Origin: Phaeotremella fagi
Lineage: Eukaryota > Basidiomycota > Tremellomycetes > Tremellales > Phaeotremellaceae
Reading direction: 5' to 3'
Length of the DNA: 64,000 nt
NCBI GenBank assembly: GCA_001599715.1
Contig: BCHU01000016.1
Location: 229,436-293,435, forward strand
Under the pieces are notes generated by a model. It did no database searches. It was not told the DNA's origin and worked only from the letters and a program-made list of their open reading frames with translations. A program made the translations under genes and the position numbers. Positions 45,627-56,491 of this stretch are shown in pieces. The stretch's first letter is position 1. Each line of letters begins with the position of its first letter.

Positions 45627-47601
45627 TCACGACTCTTGTATAGACGCCAGCAGCTTGTTCAAAAGCTCAATCGCCTCTTGATCAAGCTCCAAACCATCGA
45701 GAGAGAATAAACCACTATCCTCCGCCACCTGTTCGATCTGTTGCCGACCCATGACATCCGGTAAAGGAGATGCGAGGATGCGAGAGATTTGATCTACAAC
45801 CCGACCATATAGTATGGAATACCGTTTTGCGGTTGGTTCAGTCGAGGACAGAAATTCCAAAATCTGGCGACTCAGCCCAAGCTCTCCGTCTGTATCTGGG
45901 TTTTTGATCGCGTTGGGACACGATGATCCGGTCCTGAGGTCAACGGTGCACGTAGTCACCACTTACATGGTACAGTACAGCAAGGTCAACCCACTCAAAA
46001 ACACCTCGTAGAAACCCGTCCATCCTGGAATGACTTCTTCCACCTGATGGAACTCTATCGCCGAGCCACAGATCCGAATGATGCTTCTCGCCGCACCCAT
46101 ACTCAAATCTAACGCTTCGAAGGACGGGATAGGAAAATGTGGTGTCGGTCGATGGAGCAGTAATGTGGCTTGATGGAACGCAAGTTGCAGGACGCTCCGT
46201 TCAGTTGAATCAGGGGCTGCGAGATTGAGGTTGTTCTCCGCCCAAGCCAAAAGTTTCGTCTGAATATCTAGTGTTCGAGCCGCACTCTCTTCCACTGTAA
46301 GTATTTGTGGACCTTGTAGACGTAGACTGGATTCAGCGATGTCGTATCAATACTTACGCAAGGTACACGGTCTCTTGTATATCACCCAAAAGAGACCTCT
46401 GCCTGCAAAGAGCTTTCGACAGACCCAGATCGATGACTGAAAACGGATCCAACCAGGTGAATGGTATCAAGGAAGGTGGAACCACTTCGTGAGTAGCAAT
46501 CGGTAAGACCGCGTCGATGGCTAAATGTAAGCTCAGCAGTCCACGACACGTACCAGTGTTTCTGATTCCCAAAACCCTTCCCAGCCCTGTAGCCACTTGT
46601 CTTTCCACAGAGTACACTGACCACCAGACCTTTCTTCCAGCTTCGTGTTCATCTCCTACAGTGAACTTATTACGCGAGATACCTAATCCCACACTGAGTC
46701 GAAGGGCATGACCAACCACCAACCAAACGTTGACAGTGTATCTTCCTGGTCTGCGCCAAGCCCTGAGACCATACATACAAAGTAGCATGAGAGATCGAAC
46801 AGCGTCAAGTGTCTCCAACGCCAGAGCTCCAGAGAGGAAGCTACACGCTGAAACAAAGTAATCTTCCGAAGAAAGAGGGTCTGCCTTTCCCCCAGATCCC
46901 AAAGCAAAGACCATGAGTACAGTGAAGCGATCGTAGTCTGATAAAATGTTTTGCGAAGTATAGATAGACTGCAGAGAATTACCGAGTCGACTGAGATCAA
47001 CTACAGGGTACCATCGATATACTCTAGTAAGAAACGCCTGAACGTAATCCCGAGCTAGGTGTTGAGCAGGGTAAGCTGACCTGACCAGTGGAGAATTCGA
47101 TAGCTGTTCTGGATCCAGCGTGGTGTCGATGGTTTGCCCGAATATCTTGATAGCAGAGGTTACGAGGCGAGTAAGAGTCACACCAGACATGCTACCAACT
47201 GCAACCATGAGCGTCAACTATCACGAGAAGAATGCCAAGTACTCACCATAACTCCCATGTCCCATCAGAGTCAGAGTGCCCACCTCTTCCACAAACGGTT
47301 CACTTCTGATAGTGTTAGTGTCGCGCAAAGCTATGGTCGAACCGGTCGCGATATCTTTAACAAAATCTCCCTCCTCATAAGCAGTCGCAACTAAGCTTTC
47401 CAACCAAGCTATCCTGTTTTCGAGATTTTGGACATGCTGGTGTGAATAAAAAATATGTTCCGACACGTTGCAGCCAGGTTGATTACTTCTACTACATGCA
47501 CCGCAGCTTGGGAGCTCCCCATCACACTTGATTTTACGTTGTTGACATCGTAAGCAAGGCTTGATTACTCTAGAGTTGGCGGGGTGTGTTGAGCTTGACA
47601 T
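45627..47601 (-). CDS. Zn2Cys6 fungal transcription factor
   Basis: The start at 47601 gives MSSSTHPANSRVIKPCLRCQ. The binuclear zinc cluster CLRCQQRKIKCDGELPSCGA..C..NQPGC has the six Cys in C-x2-C-x6-C-x5-C-x2-C spacing, plus a linker and a short coiled helix (VQNLENRIAWLESLVA). An intron separates it from the middle-homology (fungal-trans) domain: ALETLDAVRSLMLLCMYGLR, ALRLSVGLGISRNKFTVGDE and KVWWSVYSVERQVATGLGR. The C-terminal part has two more exons (TLLLHRPTPHFPIPS) and ends in LLASIQES, stop at 45627. Such proteins activate neighbouring catabolic or secondary-metabolite genes. It lies directly beside a permease-dioxygenase block, which suggests it may control it (inference). Confidence 0.85.
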
Positions 47602-47814
47602 GGTGCAACCGCAGATGTGATGTTGTTGTTAAAACTCGGCGCGTTGGTTTTTCGGTCTACTGTCATCCGCAGTGGAGGTGTCCTTTGGGATAAAATGTGT
47701 GCATAAAGATAAAAACGAATTTCATAGGCCCTACAAAAAGTACTCAAGCGCGATCTAAAAAGCCCAGACACCATCAACTGTCTTCTACCCCTCCGATCCC
47801 TCCACATGTACAGT

Positions 47815-49709
47815 TTACAAAAAGTGACGGTACGAAAGATTAGCAGGACCCTCCTTGAGAAGTGCAGTAGGAACATCTTTACTGGTCCAATTGACTCCCT
47901 GTAACTTGTTTCGCCTTTTATTGTCCAGAACCATATATACTCGGAGAGCTCCAAGTACCACAATACCAAAAGCTGCGATTGAAGCGGAAACAATCAGCGG
48001 TTGAGTGTATTTAGGAGCAAACTGTTGCAAGAAAATGTTTGCGGACACGAGACCTGCCGAGTTACTTCCAAAATTCATTACAGCAGACCGGAAAGCGCGA
48101 CCATTCTCAGTCGTGGTGTTGTTTTGGACGAAACTACTGATCAGCCGATTTCAGTGTCAAGACCTACCTCTGGAATAGAACACTTGGAATGAAACTACCA
48201 CTGGCAATGAGGAATGTACAGAAGTATCCTGGGCCCAGAGCGTCTGTGGGTAGACAAGCTAGAGTGATAGTTCCGATAACGACAAGGGCTTCGTCTCAGT
48301 GCTTGAATTCTAACTAATTACTTACCATTGGCAAACATGATGTGGAACGTTCTTTCTCTACGATGATCTGATGAGATCGTAACGCACCCTAAGAGAGTCA
48401 GTTACTGAACAACTCCAAAACTTACATAACACGATGGTAGCAACACCGTAGGGACCAACAGTCATGATGTTGGTGATGACAGTGCTTTTACCGAATCTAC
48501 CAATGATCTGCGTGAGAAAGACGGATGCTGTTTGGTTTGCGCAGCCATAAATCTAAAGTGATCAGTAAAACCACTTCCGTCAACACCTACAACGCAGTAA
48601 AGTGCCCAAACCCAAGTGTGCCAGTCCTTGGCTGGAGCAAAGTACCCGGCCCAAGTAAAGTCTGCGTTGACCACATCTGAAGCATCTTTCAACAACCTCA
48701 TGACACCAACTGTTTTCTCCTCCTCTGTGAGGAATTTGGCTTTCGTGGGATAGGGAGGGAGAACAAAGCTACAGAATCAGTGGGTGTTTATTTCCTAAAC
48801 TTACATTGTGATGACCCCAAGAACAATGGTAGCTATTCCCTCAATGATGAACAACAACTGCCAACCTTTTAACACGGTGTTTGTTTGAAACAATCCAAAA
48901 GCAAGTAAACCGCTGAAGGCACCTACAAGTCAGTGGATATGGATGACAGGAAACTCACCAGAAACTGCGACCATGCTGTACCAAGCTGCGTTACGCTTTC
49001 CAAGCTCTTCACGAGTATAGAATGAGGAGCTGAGAGTCAGGTGCCGTCCAAACCACGACTTACATGTAGAAGAATAAAGAAGCTCCAAAACATCCTTCGA
49101 ACTGGAATTATTAGTATCGTTCAAGAACCAGACTTACAGCTCCCAACAACAAACGGACAATCAAGCAACCAACAAAGTTGGTTACGCCTGCATTGACAGT
49201 GGCCATAGCCCCCCAACCGATCATATAAATAGGAAGCATTCGTGTTGCGCCAAATCGTTTGGTCAGGACTGTACCCACATATGGGAAGGTGCAGTATGGT
49301 ATGTAGAACACAGAAAGCATACTGCAGCATTAGTGGGAACGCTATACACACTTACATGTTGTATTGATTCCCCGTGAATCCTAGATCGACGCTGATGATG
49401 TCAGTGGAGCCATGAATATGAACTTACTCCATTCCGTCTGATTTAGCGTTGGAGACGTTACCACGGTCCAGAGCAGCAAAGAGATACATGATAACAACCA
49501 TTGGCAAGAGACGACGATCATATTTACGAGCTACTCTCTTTGACATTTCTGACTTGAGGTCGTATTGGGCGACTGTAAGGTCAATAAAAGGATGGCATTC
49601 GACACATACCTTGCTCAGCGGTAAAGGCGTAATCACCATTGTCTCCCTTGAAATCAACTGGCACGACATCTATAATGCCAGTCTTTTCTTCAAAATCCTT
49701 CTCTGTCAT
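47815..49709 (-). CDS. MFS permease, allantoate/DAL5 family (anion:cation symporter)
   Basis: Plasma-membrane transporter of the ACS family that imports organic anions (allantoate, nicotinate, pantothenate, sulfonate-type substrates). The start at 49709 gives MTEKDFEEKTGIIDVVPVDF. Landmarks: MYLFAALDRGNVSNAKSDGM (the LDR-x-N-x-NA motif), IPYCTFPYVGTVLTKRFG, RLLLGAFEG, YTREELGKRNAAWYS (the R-x-E-x-x-KR motif after helix 4). A central loop EEKTVGVMRLLKDA (R-L) and FRSAVMNFGSNSAGLVSA and the terminal YMVLDNKRRNKLQG-like tail follow. Many exons with short introns. It is transcribed away from an oxygenase gene across 346 bp, and is the first of two such permeases in the block. Confidence 0.85.
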
Positions 49710-50055
49710 GGTAGTATGGGGAATTTATGAAGTCGTGTTCTTGCACCGAAGAGGTTTAGTTGAATCATATATGTAGCCAAAAATCTTGATCATCTGCAGA
49801 TAAAGATCTCGCTCAGCCCGTGTGGCGTTTGAGGAAACGCCTCGCTGACGCCGAAGTCCATTGCCCAATCTCCACCTCACGGTCACGCCGCTTGACTATT
49901 CTGATACACAACCGGTGTCGCCGTCATACGTAAACGCTTCTTGATAGACGGTGAGGGCGACAATCCAACTTCATCATCAACGGACTGACCGAGTACAGCA
50001 CAAAGTTGGACATATATAACAAGGCGTCACTGGACCTCCCATCGACAAGTGCAAG
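49710..50055. promoter_or_regulatory. bidirectional promoter, permease / oxygenase
   Basis: 346 bp shared by two divergently transcribed genes. A perfect 7-bp inverted repeat, GGCGTTT-gagg-AAACGCC, sits in the middle (49824-49841), and a TATA-like ATATATAAC lies near 50012, before the plus-strand start. Confidence 0.55.
49824..49841. promoter_or_regulatory. perfect inverted repeat GGCGTTT(N4)AAACGCC
   Basis: 7-bp arms with 4-bp spacer, near the centre of the divergent promoter; looks like a dimeric regulator site. No matching repeat was seen elsewhere in the block. Confidence 0.5.
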
Positions 50056-51274
50056 ATGACGATCTCTCTCTCCAAACCCTCCATACGTCCATGGATACCT
50101 CCAGCAGAAACTCAAACAGACCTTCCTTGGGCCAATTTGCGTACCATCGATTTGTCCAAATTCGACTCGCCCAACCATCAAGAGCGTGATGCCATGTATG
50201 AGGAATTCAAGACAGCTATCAAAGAGGACGGATTTTTATACCTTGTCAACTTTGGAGTATCACAAGAGGAGATTTTGAGACAATTCGCGTTTGTTCAACA
50301 CGCTTTCATCGATGGCAACATCACGTCCGCAGAGAAAGAGAGATTGATGTGGAAATATAACAAAACTGTAAGTGTCTACAAGAGAAGAGCTGACATGGAG
50401 GGAAAATACACCGGCTACAAACCCAAAGGCTACTGGGATATTGCCAAAGATGTCAAGGACAACGTCGAGAGCTTCAACTACTATTCTGAATCGCTAAAGG
50501 ACGGGGACCACCTTCCAAATTGTCTTCGCCCGTTCATCCACGAAATCACCACCTTCAATGAATATCTACACGACGTCGTCAACCGAAAACTGTTGACCCT
50601 CCTTTCTCGGATCCTCGAAATGCCAGATGATTTCCTGTGGGACAGGTACCAAGCTCATAACGGATCCATCGGTGAAGGGTATTTCAGACAAATGATGTTC
50701 CATCCCAAAACCCCTGAAGAGATGAAAGCCGCCAACAACGTCCAAATGCATGGTCATCAGGACTATGGTATGACAACGTTACTCCTTTCCCAACCCATCA
50801 GTGCTCTCCAAGTTCTAACCAAAGAAGGAGAATGGCGTTATGTCAAGTACAAACCTGGTGGGATGATAGTGAATCTTGGAGAAGTGCTCGAGTTTGTTTC
50901 TGGGGGACATCTTCCAGCAACTCGTCACAGAGTGACTGCCTGTCCACCTGATCAAGCTTCGGACTATCGAATCACGATTGGGTTGTTTGTCGCCGCCCGA
51001 AACGAGGTTCCCTTGGCCCCATTAAAAGGTAGGTCGAAATGGTGGTCGTTGACTGACGACAGTGTCACCCTTGTTGCGGCGCGAAGGATTCGTCGACAGA
51101 TTCCAAGCGGAAAAAGATGGTCAAGTAGATGAAAGCATGATCCCCACTGCTGAAGAATGGCGTGTAGCCCGTGTACTTCGTTCACAAACCATGCCGGAAG
51201 ATGTTGTCGATGTTCAGGGGGTCAAGTATAACAGGCAATTTTTCAAAGGCATATACGTTTTGGAGCCTATCTAG
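50056..51274 (+). CDS. isopenicillin-N-synthase-like Fe(II)/2-oxoglutarate oxygenase
   Basis: Member of the 2OG-Fe(II) dioxygenase superfamily (DIOX_N plus 2OG-FeII_Oxy). The N-terminal domain has EDGFLYLVNFGVSQEEILRQ. The iron-binding triad is visible as HGHQDYGMTTLL (H-x-D) and the distal His in GGHLPATRHRV. The 2OG-binding Arg follows in DYRITIGLF (R-x-x-I-x... in the family). The C-terminal exon (VSPLLRREGFVDRFQAEKDG) is joined by a 34-nt intron (51029-51062). Length about 395. Members act on diverse small molecules (hydroxylation, desaturation); substrate not deducible. Stop after VLEPI at 51274. Shares its promoter with the permease to its left. Confidence 0.85.
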
Positions 51275-51303
51275 ATGATGCATCACATGATAGTTGACTA
51301 GCG

Positions 51304-51341
51304 TGTTCACCGAGGACTTCACTCACCATTCTGTTCACCGA
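51304..51341. promoter_or_regulatory. direct repeat TGTTCACCGA in the TauD-like promoter
   Basis: Two exact 10-bp copies at 51304-51313 and 51332-51341, 28 bp apart, about 100-135 bp upstream of the start at 51438. Possible binding site of the neighbouring regulator; unproven. Confidence 0.4.
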
Positions 51342-51437
51342 ACAAGGAGACTAACCGGACAAGCAAGCCGTCCACAGCCGATGTGGATTTCCAGTCTTAA
51401 ATAGAACAGACGCACTCTATACCTGACCACGAACAAG

Positions 51438-52762
51438 ATGACCCAACTCGACCCAATCTCTACACATCCAGACTATCTCCCAGTTGATGCTAATGACCGT
51501 ATCGATCCAACACCCCCTTTCGTAGGTCAACTATTGTGTCCCTGCTGACAAGCAGGATTTCCACGACCCAGCGTTGAGAGCAGATCCTGATTTGCCAGTA
51601 TTCCACCGTCCAGGTGTAGACATTGAAAACATTACCCCCCATTTGGGAATCAAAATCACAGGACTACAACTTTCAGAGCTGGACAACGCAGGGCTGGACC
51701 AGCTGGGACTCTTGGTTGCGCAAAAAGGGTTCGTGGTGTTTGGAAGCTCTCCCGGAATGAAGCAAGATTACATTGATATTGGGATGAAGAAACAGCTCGA
51801 CATTGGAAGGTAGGCTTTGACTGACTCAGAACTGACCACTAGACATTTTGGAGTTCTTCATCGTCACCCTACGCTTCCTCACCCTGAATCCACAAACGAG
51901 ATATCTGTGGTATACCAGGATGGCAAAAATACTTACTCGGTAAGGGCAAATTGGTTCCAAGCTCATCGTATTAGAGAGCTCTTCGTGGTGGATCTTTGAG
52001 TCGCGTCTTTTGGCATCACGATCAACCTTTCGAGCCTCAGGTAGGGATCTATGAAACAACTCTGACATATAGCCTCCCGGAGTCACCTTCTTTGCTTGTA
52101 TCGAAGCACCCCCAGAGGGTGGAGACACTGTCTTTGCTAATTGTCAGGAAGCGTACGATCGTCTTTCTCCGGCAGTAAAAACCTTTATCAGCAACCTTCA
52201 ACTGAATCACAATTCAGAGGGTCACGCGTCTGGAAATCGTAAACTGTGAGTGGGAAGTGAGCCTTGATCTCACCAAAGGGGGAGCGCAATCCGTCAAGAT
52301 TACGTAGAATCCCACCATCCCTTGGTCGTACAGCATCCAGTAGGTCTCAAACGGAACCATCTGACCTTGCAGGCGACTGGCAAACCTGCCATTTTCTTTG
52401 GAAACGCTTGGGCTACACAAATCTTGGGATTTTCAGACGACGAAAGTCGAATGGTTCTTGACTTTTTACACAACTATGTGAGCTTTGCTCAAGACATGCA
52501 AGCCAGAGTCAAGTGGAACACTGGGGATGTGTGTGTTTGGGATCAGGTACGTCAATTGTAGATGCGCTTACTCAACAACAGCGTGTGGTCATTCACACAG
52601 CCTTGGTTGATACTGAGAACCACCATCGTCGTCATTTCTTCAGGATTACACCGCTTGGTGAGAAATGTAAAGTGCATGTACTGACTTGTAGCCGGCGTTC
52701 CAATCCCAGCGGGTGATGAGTTGAGAAAGAGTTTTAAATCTAGCAGGACCGATGGGAAGTAG
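51438..52762 (+). CDS. TauD/TfdA-type Fe(II)/2-oxoglutarate dioxygenase (JLP1-like)
   Basis: The start at 51438 gives MTQLDPISTHPDYLPVDAND. Domain blocks: GVDIENITPHLGIKITGLQL, HFGVLHRHPTLPHPE and WHHDQPFEPQPPGVTFFAC with the H-x-D iron pair. EAPPEGGDTVFANC is next, as in TauD ('P-x-x-GGDT'), and the C-terminal HHRRHFFRITPL supplies the distal His and 2OG-binding Arg. Fungal relatives such as yeast JLP1 oxidise sulfonates to release sulfite, but TauD-like enzymes also take herbicides and other acids. The gene has seven introns, each only 32-35 nt (for example 52041-52072, 51940-51974, 52658-52691). Splicing them removes every stop and restores the family blocks. Ends TAG at 52762. Confidence 0.85.
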
Positions 52763-53088
52763 GTTGTATTGTACTTGTAATGCATTGGCGATTTCCTTGA
52801 GGTCGTATCCACCACTTGAAATGCAATTGTGATGTCCCAGGAGAGGTGGATATTCATCAGATTCGTATTGCGCTCCAGACTCCGGTCGAGTTGCATGTGG
52901 TTTCAAAGAGAAAGCACCGGACCGGCTCCACTCGTCTTCTTCCAACACGATCTAGGCGACCAGAAGGGTACGGTTACTGGAGGGTATGCAGACAGTTGAA
53001 TATAGATCGGTACACTATCCGTGATGTATACAGAGATCGACATATAAACTCTTCCTCGTAGCAACACTCTCCTAAACACAAGCCCAAC
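52763..53088. other. promoter region of the second DAL5-type permease
   Basis: Includes a CCGG-rich patch (ACCGGACCGGC near 52915-52925, possible CGG sites of a Zn2Cys6 regulator) and sequence with no gene. Promoter only. Confidence 0.45.
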
Positions 53089-55014
53089 ATGTCCCAAAAC
53101 GTTGACGATGTTGATCAAAAGCCACGAGTGTCGATGGATGAAAATGCTGGCGAAATCACCAAACAGCCCTCACATACGGATTCACCTTTTGTTCAGAACG
53201 ATTCAATGGAACGAAGGTAAGGTGGTAGCGGGGAAGTTTCTGACACCAGACTCACTCGTAAGATCGACCTTAGAATGATCCCAATCTGTATGGTCATGGT
53301 GAGTCTTCGTCTCCAAGCCAGCCCGGAGCTAACACTTGTCAGTATTGCCTTAATTGTAAGTTTGTCCCTATCACGCATGTCCCTGAGAGTTTTCTAGATT
53401 TGGACCGAAACAAGTGAGTCATCGACCGTATTATTCTTATACCCAGCATCGGCAACGCCAAAACCGCTGGAATGGCAGACGATCTCCAGTTGTCATCGTC
53501 AGACTACAGTCTTGCAGTTGGAATCTTCTTCGTTGGTAGGTTCGCACCCAAGGTCAGCAGCTTATTCCCAGGCTATCTGTGCTTCCAAGCGCCATCCACG
53601 TTCCTCTTGACCAAATCCAAACCTCGTCTTTTCCTTCCAGGTATCATGGTAAGTGGCAGATTTCAGCATCAATTAAACATCAGTTCGTGTGGGGGTGCAT
53701 TGTCATATCGTACGTCGGGGTCAACAGTAAAGCCGGCCTTTTCGGTGTTCGCGCCGTACTCGGTGTCGTCGAAGCGGGGTTCTTTGTGAGTCTAACGTTA
53801 GCACCGTGCTGATGACAGACTGGGGTCCTGGTATACATGTCAATGTGGTACCGGAAACATGAATTGGCCAAACGTTTCTCGTTGTTCTACTCGGCATCGC
53901 TGCTATCTGGAGCTTTCGGTGGATTGTGAGCAATGTTTGAGTGTCTGACTGACGACTGCAGACTGGCCGGTGGTATTGTGTCTGGGTTGAGCAACAACTC
54001 TGCGCTTCCACCATGGAAATGGCTGTTCCTCGTGGAAGGGTGCTTGACCTTGTTTTTCTCGGTCTTGGCAGTGTGGGTCATACGACGGGACAAACTGACG
54101 ACGTAGCTTTATTCTTCCTGATTTCCCTGCAAACACATCATGGTTGTCTCAGGAAGAACGTGACTACGCCGTTGCCCGCTTGGTCGATGAAGCCACAGCT
54201 ACTCAAGGTGTCGGGGAGAGGATTCCATTTATTAAAGCCTTCAAGAGAGCTGTCAGAGATTGGCGCATGTGGCTGTTTGCTTTTGCCCAGGTGGGTGCGT
54301 GGTTTGTATTTCACTGACCAGACCAGAGTGTCGACACCTGTGCCGGTACCATTACATATTTTATTCCAACACTTGTAACGTCTTTGGGTTACACAGGACA
54401 GACCGCTCAATATGTAGGTTCAGTCGAGAGCGATAGCTGACCGATAGATGACTGTGCCACTTTGTAAGGTGATCCTAGAATATCGCTAACAGCTAGACCT
54501 CTGTGGGGCGGTCATACTCCTGTCGATCTGTTTCTCGTCCGATTACAGAGCTGAGCGACCGAAACATCTCATGTTTGCAACAGTCGTCTCTTTTGTTTCA
54601 TTCGCCATTGTCGCTGGTGTAAACAATCCAGCCGTACGATACACATTCTTGACCTTTGGTACAGCCTGCACATGGACTTGCGCTCCCATGGTACTGGTGT
54701 ATGTCTCTAACGTCCTTGACGAACCTTATGAGATAAGAGCGCTTCAAGTCGGTATTCTGAAGTAAGTCTCGTGAAGCTGTCGAGTGCTAAACATCGCTCA
54801 GTGGCGTTGCCAATTTTTCCTCCGTTTAGTGAGTTGCTTTGAGCGACGCCTACTGACTTGCAGTGGCTCTTACATTTGGCCGGCGTCCTCTGCTCCAGCC
54901 TATATTCCAGGATTCGTCACTGTAGTGATGCTGCAGTTTGGATGCTTCATCTGTGCAGTCCTTGCTTGGTACTTTATTCCAGGTCACGGAGGGAGGATCT
55001 CTAAGAGTGACTGA
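53089..55014 (+). CDS. second MFS permease, allantoate/DAL5 family
   Basis: The start at 53089 gives MSQNVDDVDQKPRVSMDENA. It reads LTRKIDLRMIPICMVM + YCLNYLDRNN + IGNAKTAGMADDLQL, the family motif YxxxYLDRxNIGNAK, coded across consecutive tiny exons of 13 nt (53343-53355) and 16 nt (53398-53413). Then TFLLTKSKPRLFLPG, VYMSMWYRKHELAKRFSLFYS (W-Y-x-x-x-E-x-x-KR), GGLLAGGIVSGLSN, WKWLFLVEG and YAVARLVDEATATQGVGERI. Towards the end NPAVRYTFLTFGTACTWT, and the stop follows GRISKSD (55014). Predicted twelve helices. Introns are mostly 33-45 nt. With the first permease this gives two importers around two oxygenases. Confidence 0.85.
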
Positions 55015-55303
55015 TTGCTTTATAATATACGGAAGGTTCGTGCAGCTGATGTATGTAAAGCGAGGAAGATGTGCGGGGTTGTTTAGAGATGCAAATACTT
55101 TCGTGGTCTTGATACTGTAATCAGAACCTTTCGCACGCTTGGATACGTATACGGATAGTCTCCAGATCGAAGGCCATACATATAGATAACATCGGCCTGA
55201 AAACGATACATTCTGGGTACAATATCCACTCGTCATTTACTTTTGCTCGAATTAAACCACATCTGCTCATTATAATCTGACGTCGACACACTGCAGCACC
55301 ACT

Positions 55304-56491
55304 CTATGAAATAGTTGGAACCTTCCAATTGATCCATCTAGTCTCGTTGAACGTCCCAATGACAGTTTCGGTGATGTTTGTGTTTACATTTTTACCTCGA
55401 AGGAACTTGTCATAGAACGCGTTCACAGCTGGAGTGGATGAATTGGGGAAAAGACAATGACTGTGGTTGGCGGATTGAGAGATACCAAGATTTTCTGCCA
55501 CCCCCAGAGCCTCGTAGATCTTTCTAGCCGCCAGTTCACAACCATATTGAGAGTTGGGACTGATCCATTCAACACCAGAGTTATCAATCGTGAGCAATCC
55601 ACGAGGAGCAACGAGGCCCATCAACATGTGATGATCAAACGGGAGTAGCGAGGTGTTCCCAACGAACTGTTCAAATTCTCTTGAAAACCATACATCCTCG
55701 TAGACGATTTCAGCCAACGTTTGATCGAGATTTCCAGCGGCGTACTCGGCATCTGAGAGTCTCCAACAAGCTGTTCCACCCGCACCAGATTCTTGAGCAA
55801 TGACCAGAGCGATTCTCTCCTCAAACGCAGCAGCGACAAGAGCACCTTTACCGTCTCGAGAACATCCAGCAGCCGCAATGTGACCAAGATCAATATTATG
55901 ACCCTTGGTAGATTCAAGAGCATCAAAGATAAGTCGAGCTGCCCATGTCCACGCGATCATGGCTCCCGCACTGGCGTTTTTACCATACACCTCGTAGAAC
56001 AAACCAACACCCCGATCAGTCAGATCAGTCTGAACTGCCATCTGAGTGTTGTTGAAGTTTAAAACGGCAAAATCAGATGGGATAGGGACCGAGGTGAACT
56101 CGAACACGAGGACAGCTGGATATGGTGCTGTACCGGTTGTCGGGTAGGTAATCGGTACATGGAACGTGATGGATTTACCATTTTCACCAGCAGTGATGGT
56201 CAGGGTACCGTTGCTGAACGAAGCTTCAAATTGAGATGGTCTAGCTGGAAGATAACCCAGTTCGTACTGTTGAAAGAGGAGTGCAATCTCTTGTCTTCGA
56301 CATTCCCACAGATTCTTGTTCCACGTGATTGGCTTGTTGGTGATGAAGTTGAAAGGGTCTGGGAGGTAAGGATTCGCTGGAGGTAGCGGGGTTCCAATCT
56401 GTTGATCACACTGAGGAAGATCAAGTGGAACGACCGGTGCTGCAAGCGTACTAGTGATTGCAATCAGGGTTGAAAGAAGACTGAAAAGCAT
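55304..56491 (-). CDS. glucuronoyl esterase (carbohydrate esterase family 15), secreted
   Basis: Single-exon gene, 395 aa, signal peptide MLFSLLSTLIAITSTLAAPV. The CE15 hallmark GCSRDGKGALVAAAFE carries the catalytic Ser of the GCSRxGKGA motif; VIAQESGAGGTACWR supplies the conserved Glu/Gly block; SANHSHCLFPNSS holds the catalytic His. The enzyme cuts ester bonds between 4-O-methyl-glucuronic acid of xylan and lignin alcohols, so it serves plant-wall breakdown. There are at least six N-glycosylation sites. Length is as expected for a catalytic domain with no cellulose-binding module. It has no introns while neighbours have many; this could reflect retroposition, intron loss or transfer. Stop at 55304. 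Confidence 0.9.
   Translation of the reverse strand: MLFSLLSTLIAITSTLAAPVVPLDLPQCDQQIGTPLPPANPYLPDPFNFITNKPITWNKNLWECRRQEIALLFQQYELGYLPARPSQFEASFSNGTLTITAGENGKSITFHVPITYPTTGTAPYPAVLVFEFTSVPIPSDFAVLNFNNTQMAVQTDLTDRGVGLFYEVYGKNASAGAMIAWTWAARLIFDALESTKGHNIDLGHIAAAGCSRDGKGALVAAAFEERIALVIAQESGAGGTACWRLSDAEYAAGNLDQTLAEIVYEDVWFSREFEQFVGNTSLLPFDHHMLMGLVAPRGLLTIDNSGVEWISPNSQYGCELAARKIYEALGVAENLGISQSANHSHCLFPNSSTPAVNAFYDKFLRGKNVNTNITETVIGTFNETRWINWKVPTIS

Noticed and set aside
51817..52178. In-frame stops in the TauD-like gene suggesting a pseudogene
   Set aside because: Every stop lies in a 32-35 nt GT-AG intron, and splicing restores all catalytic blocks.
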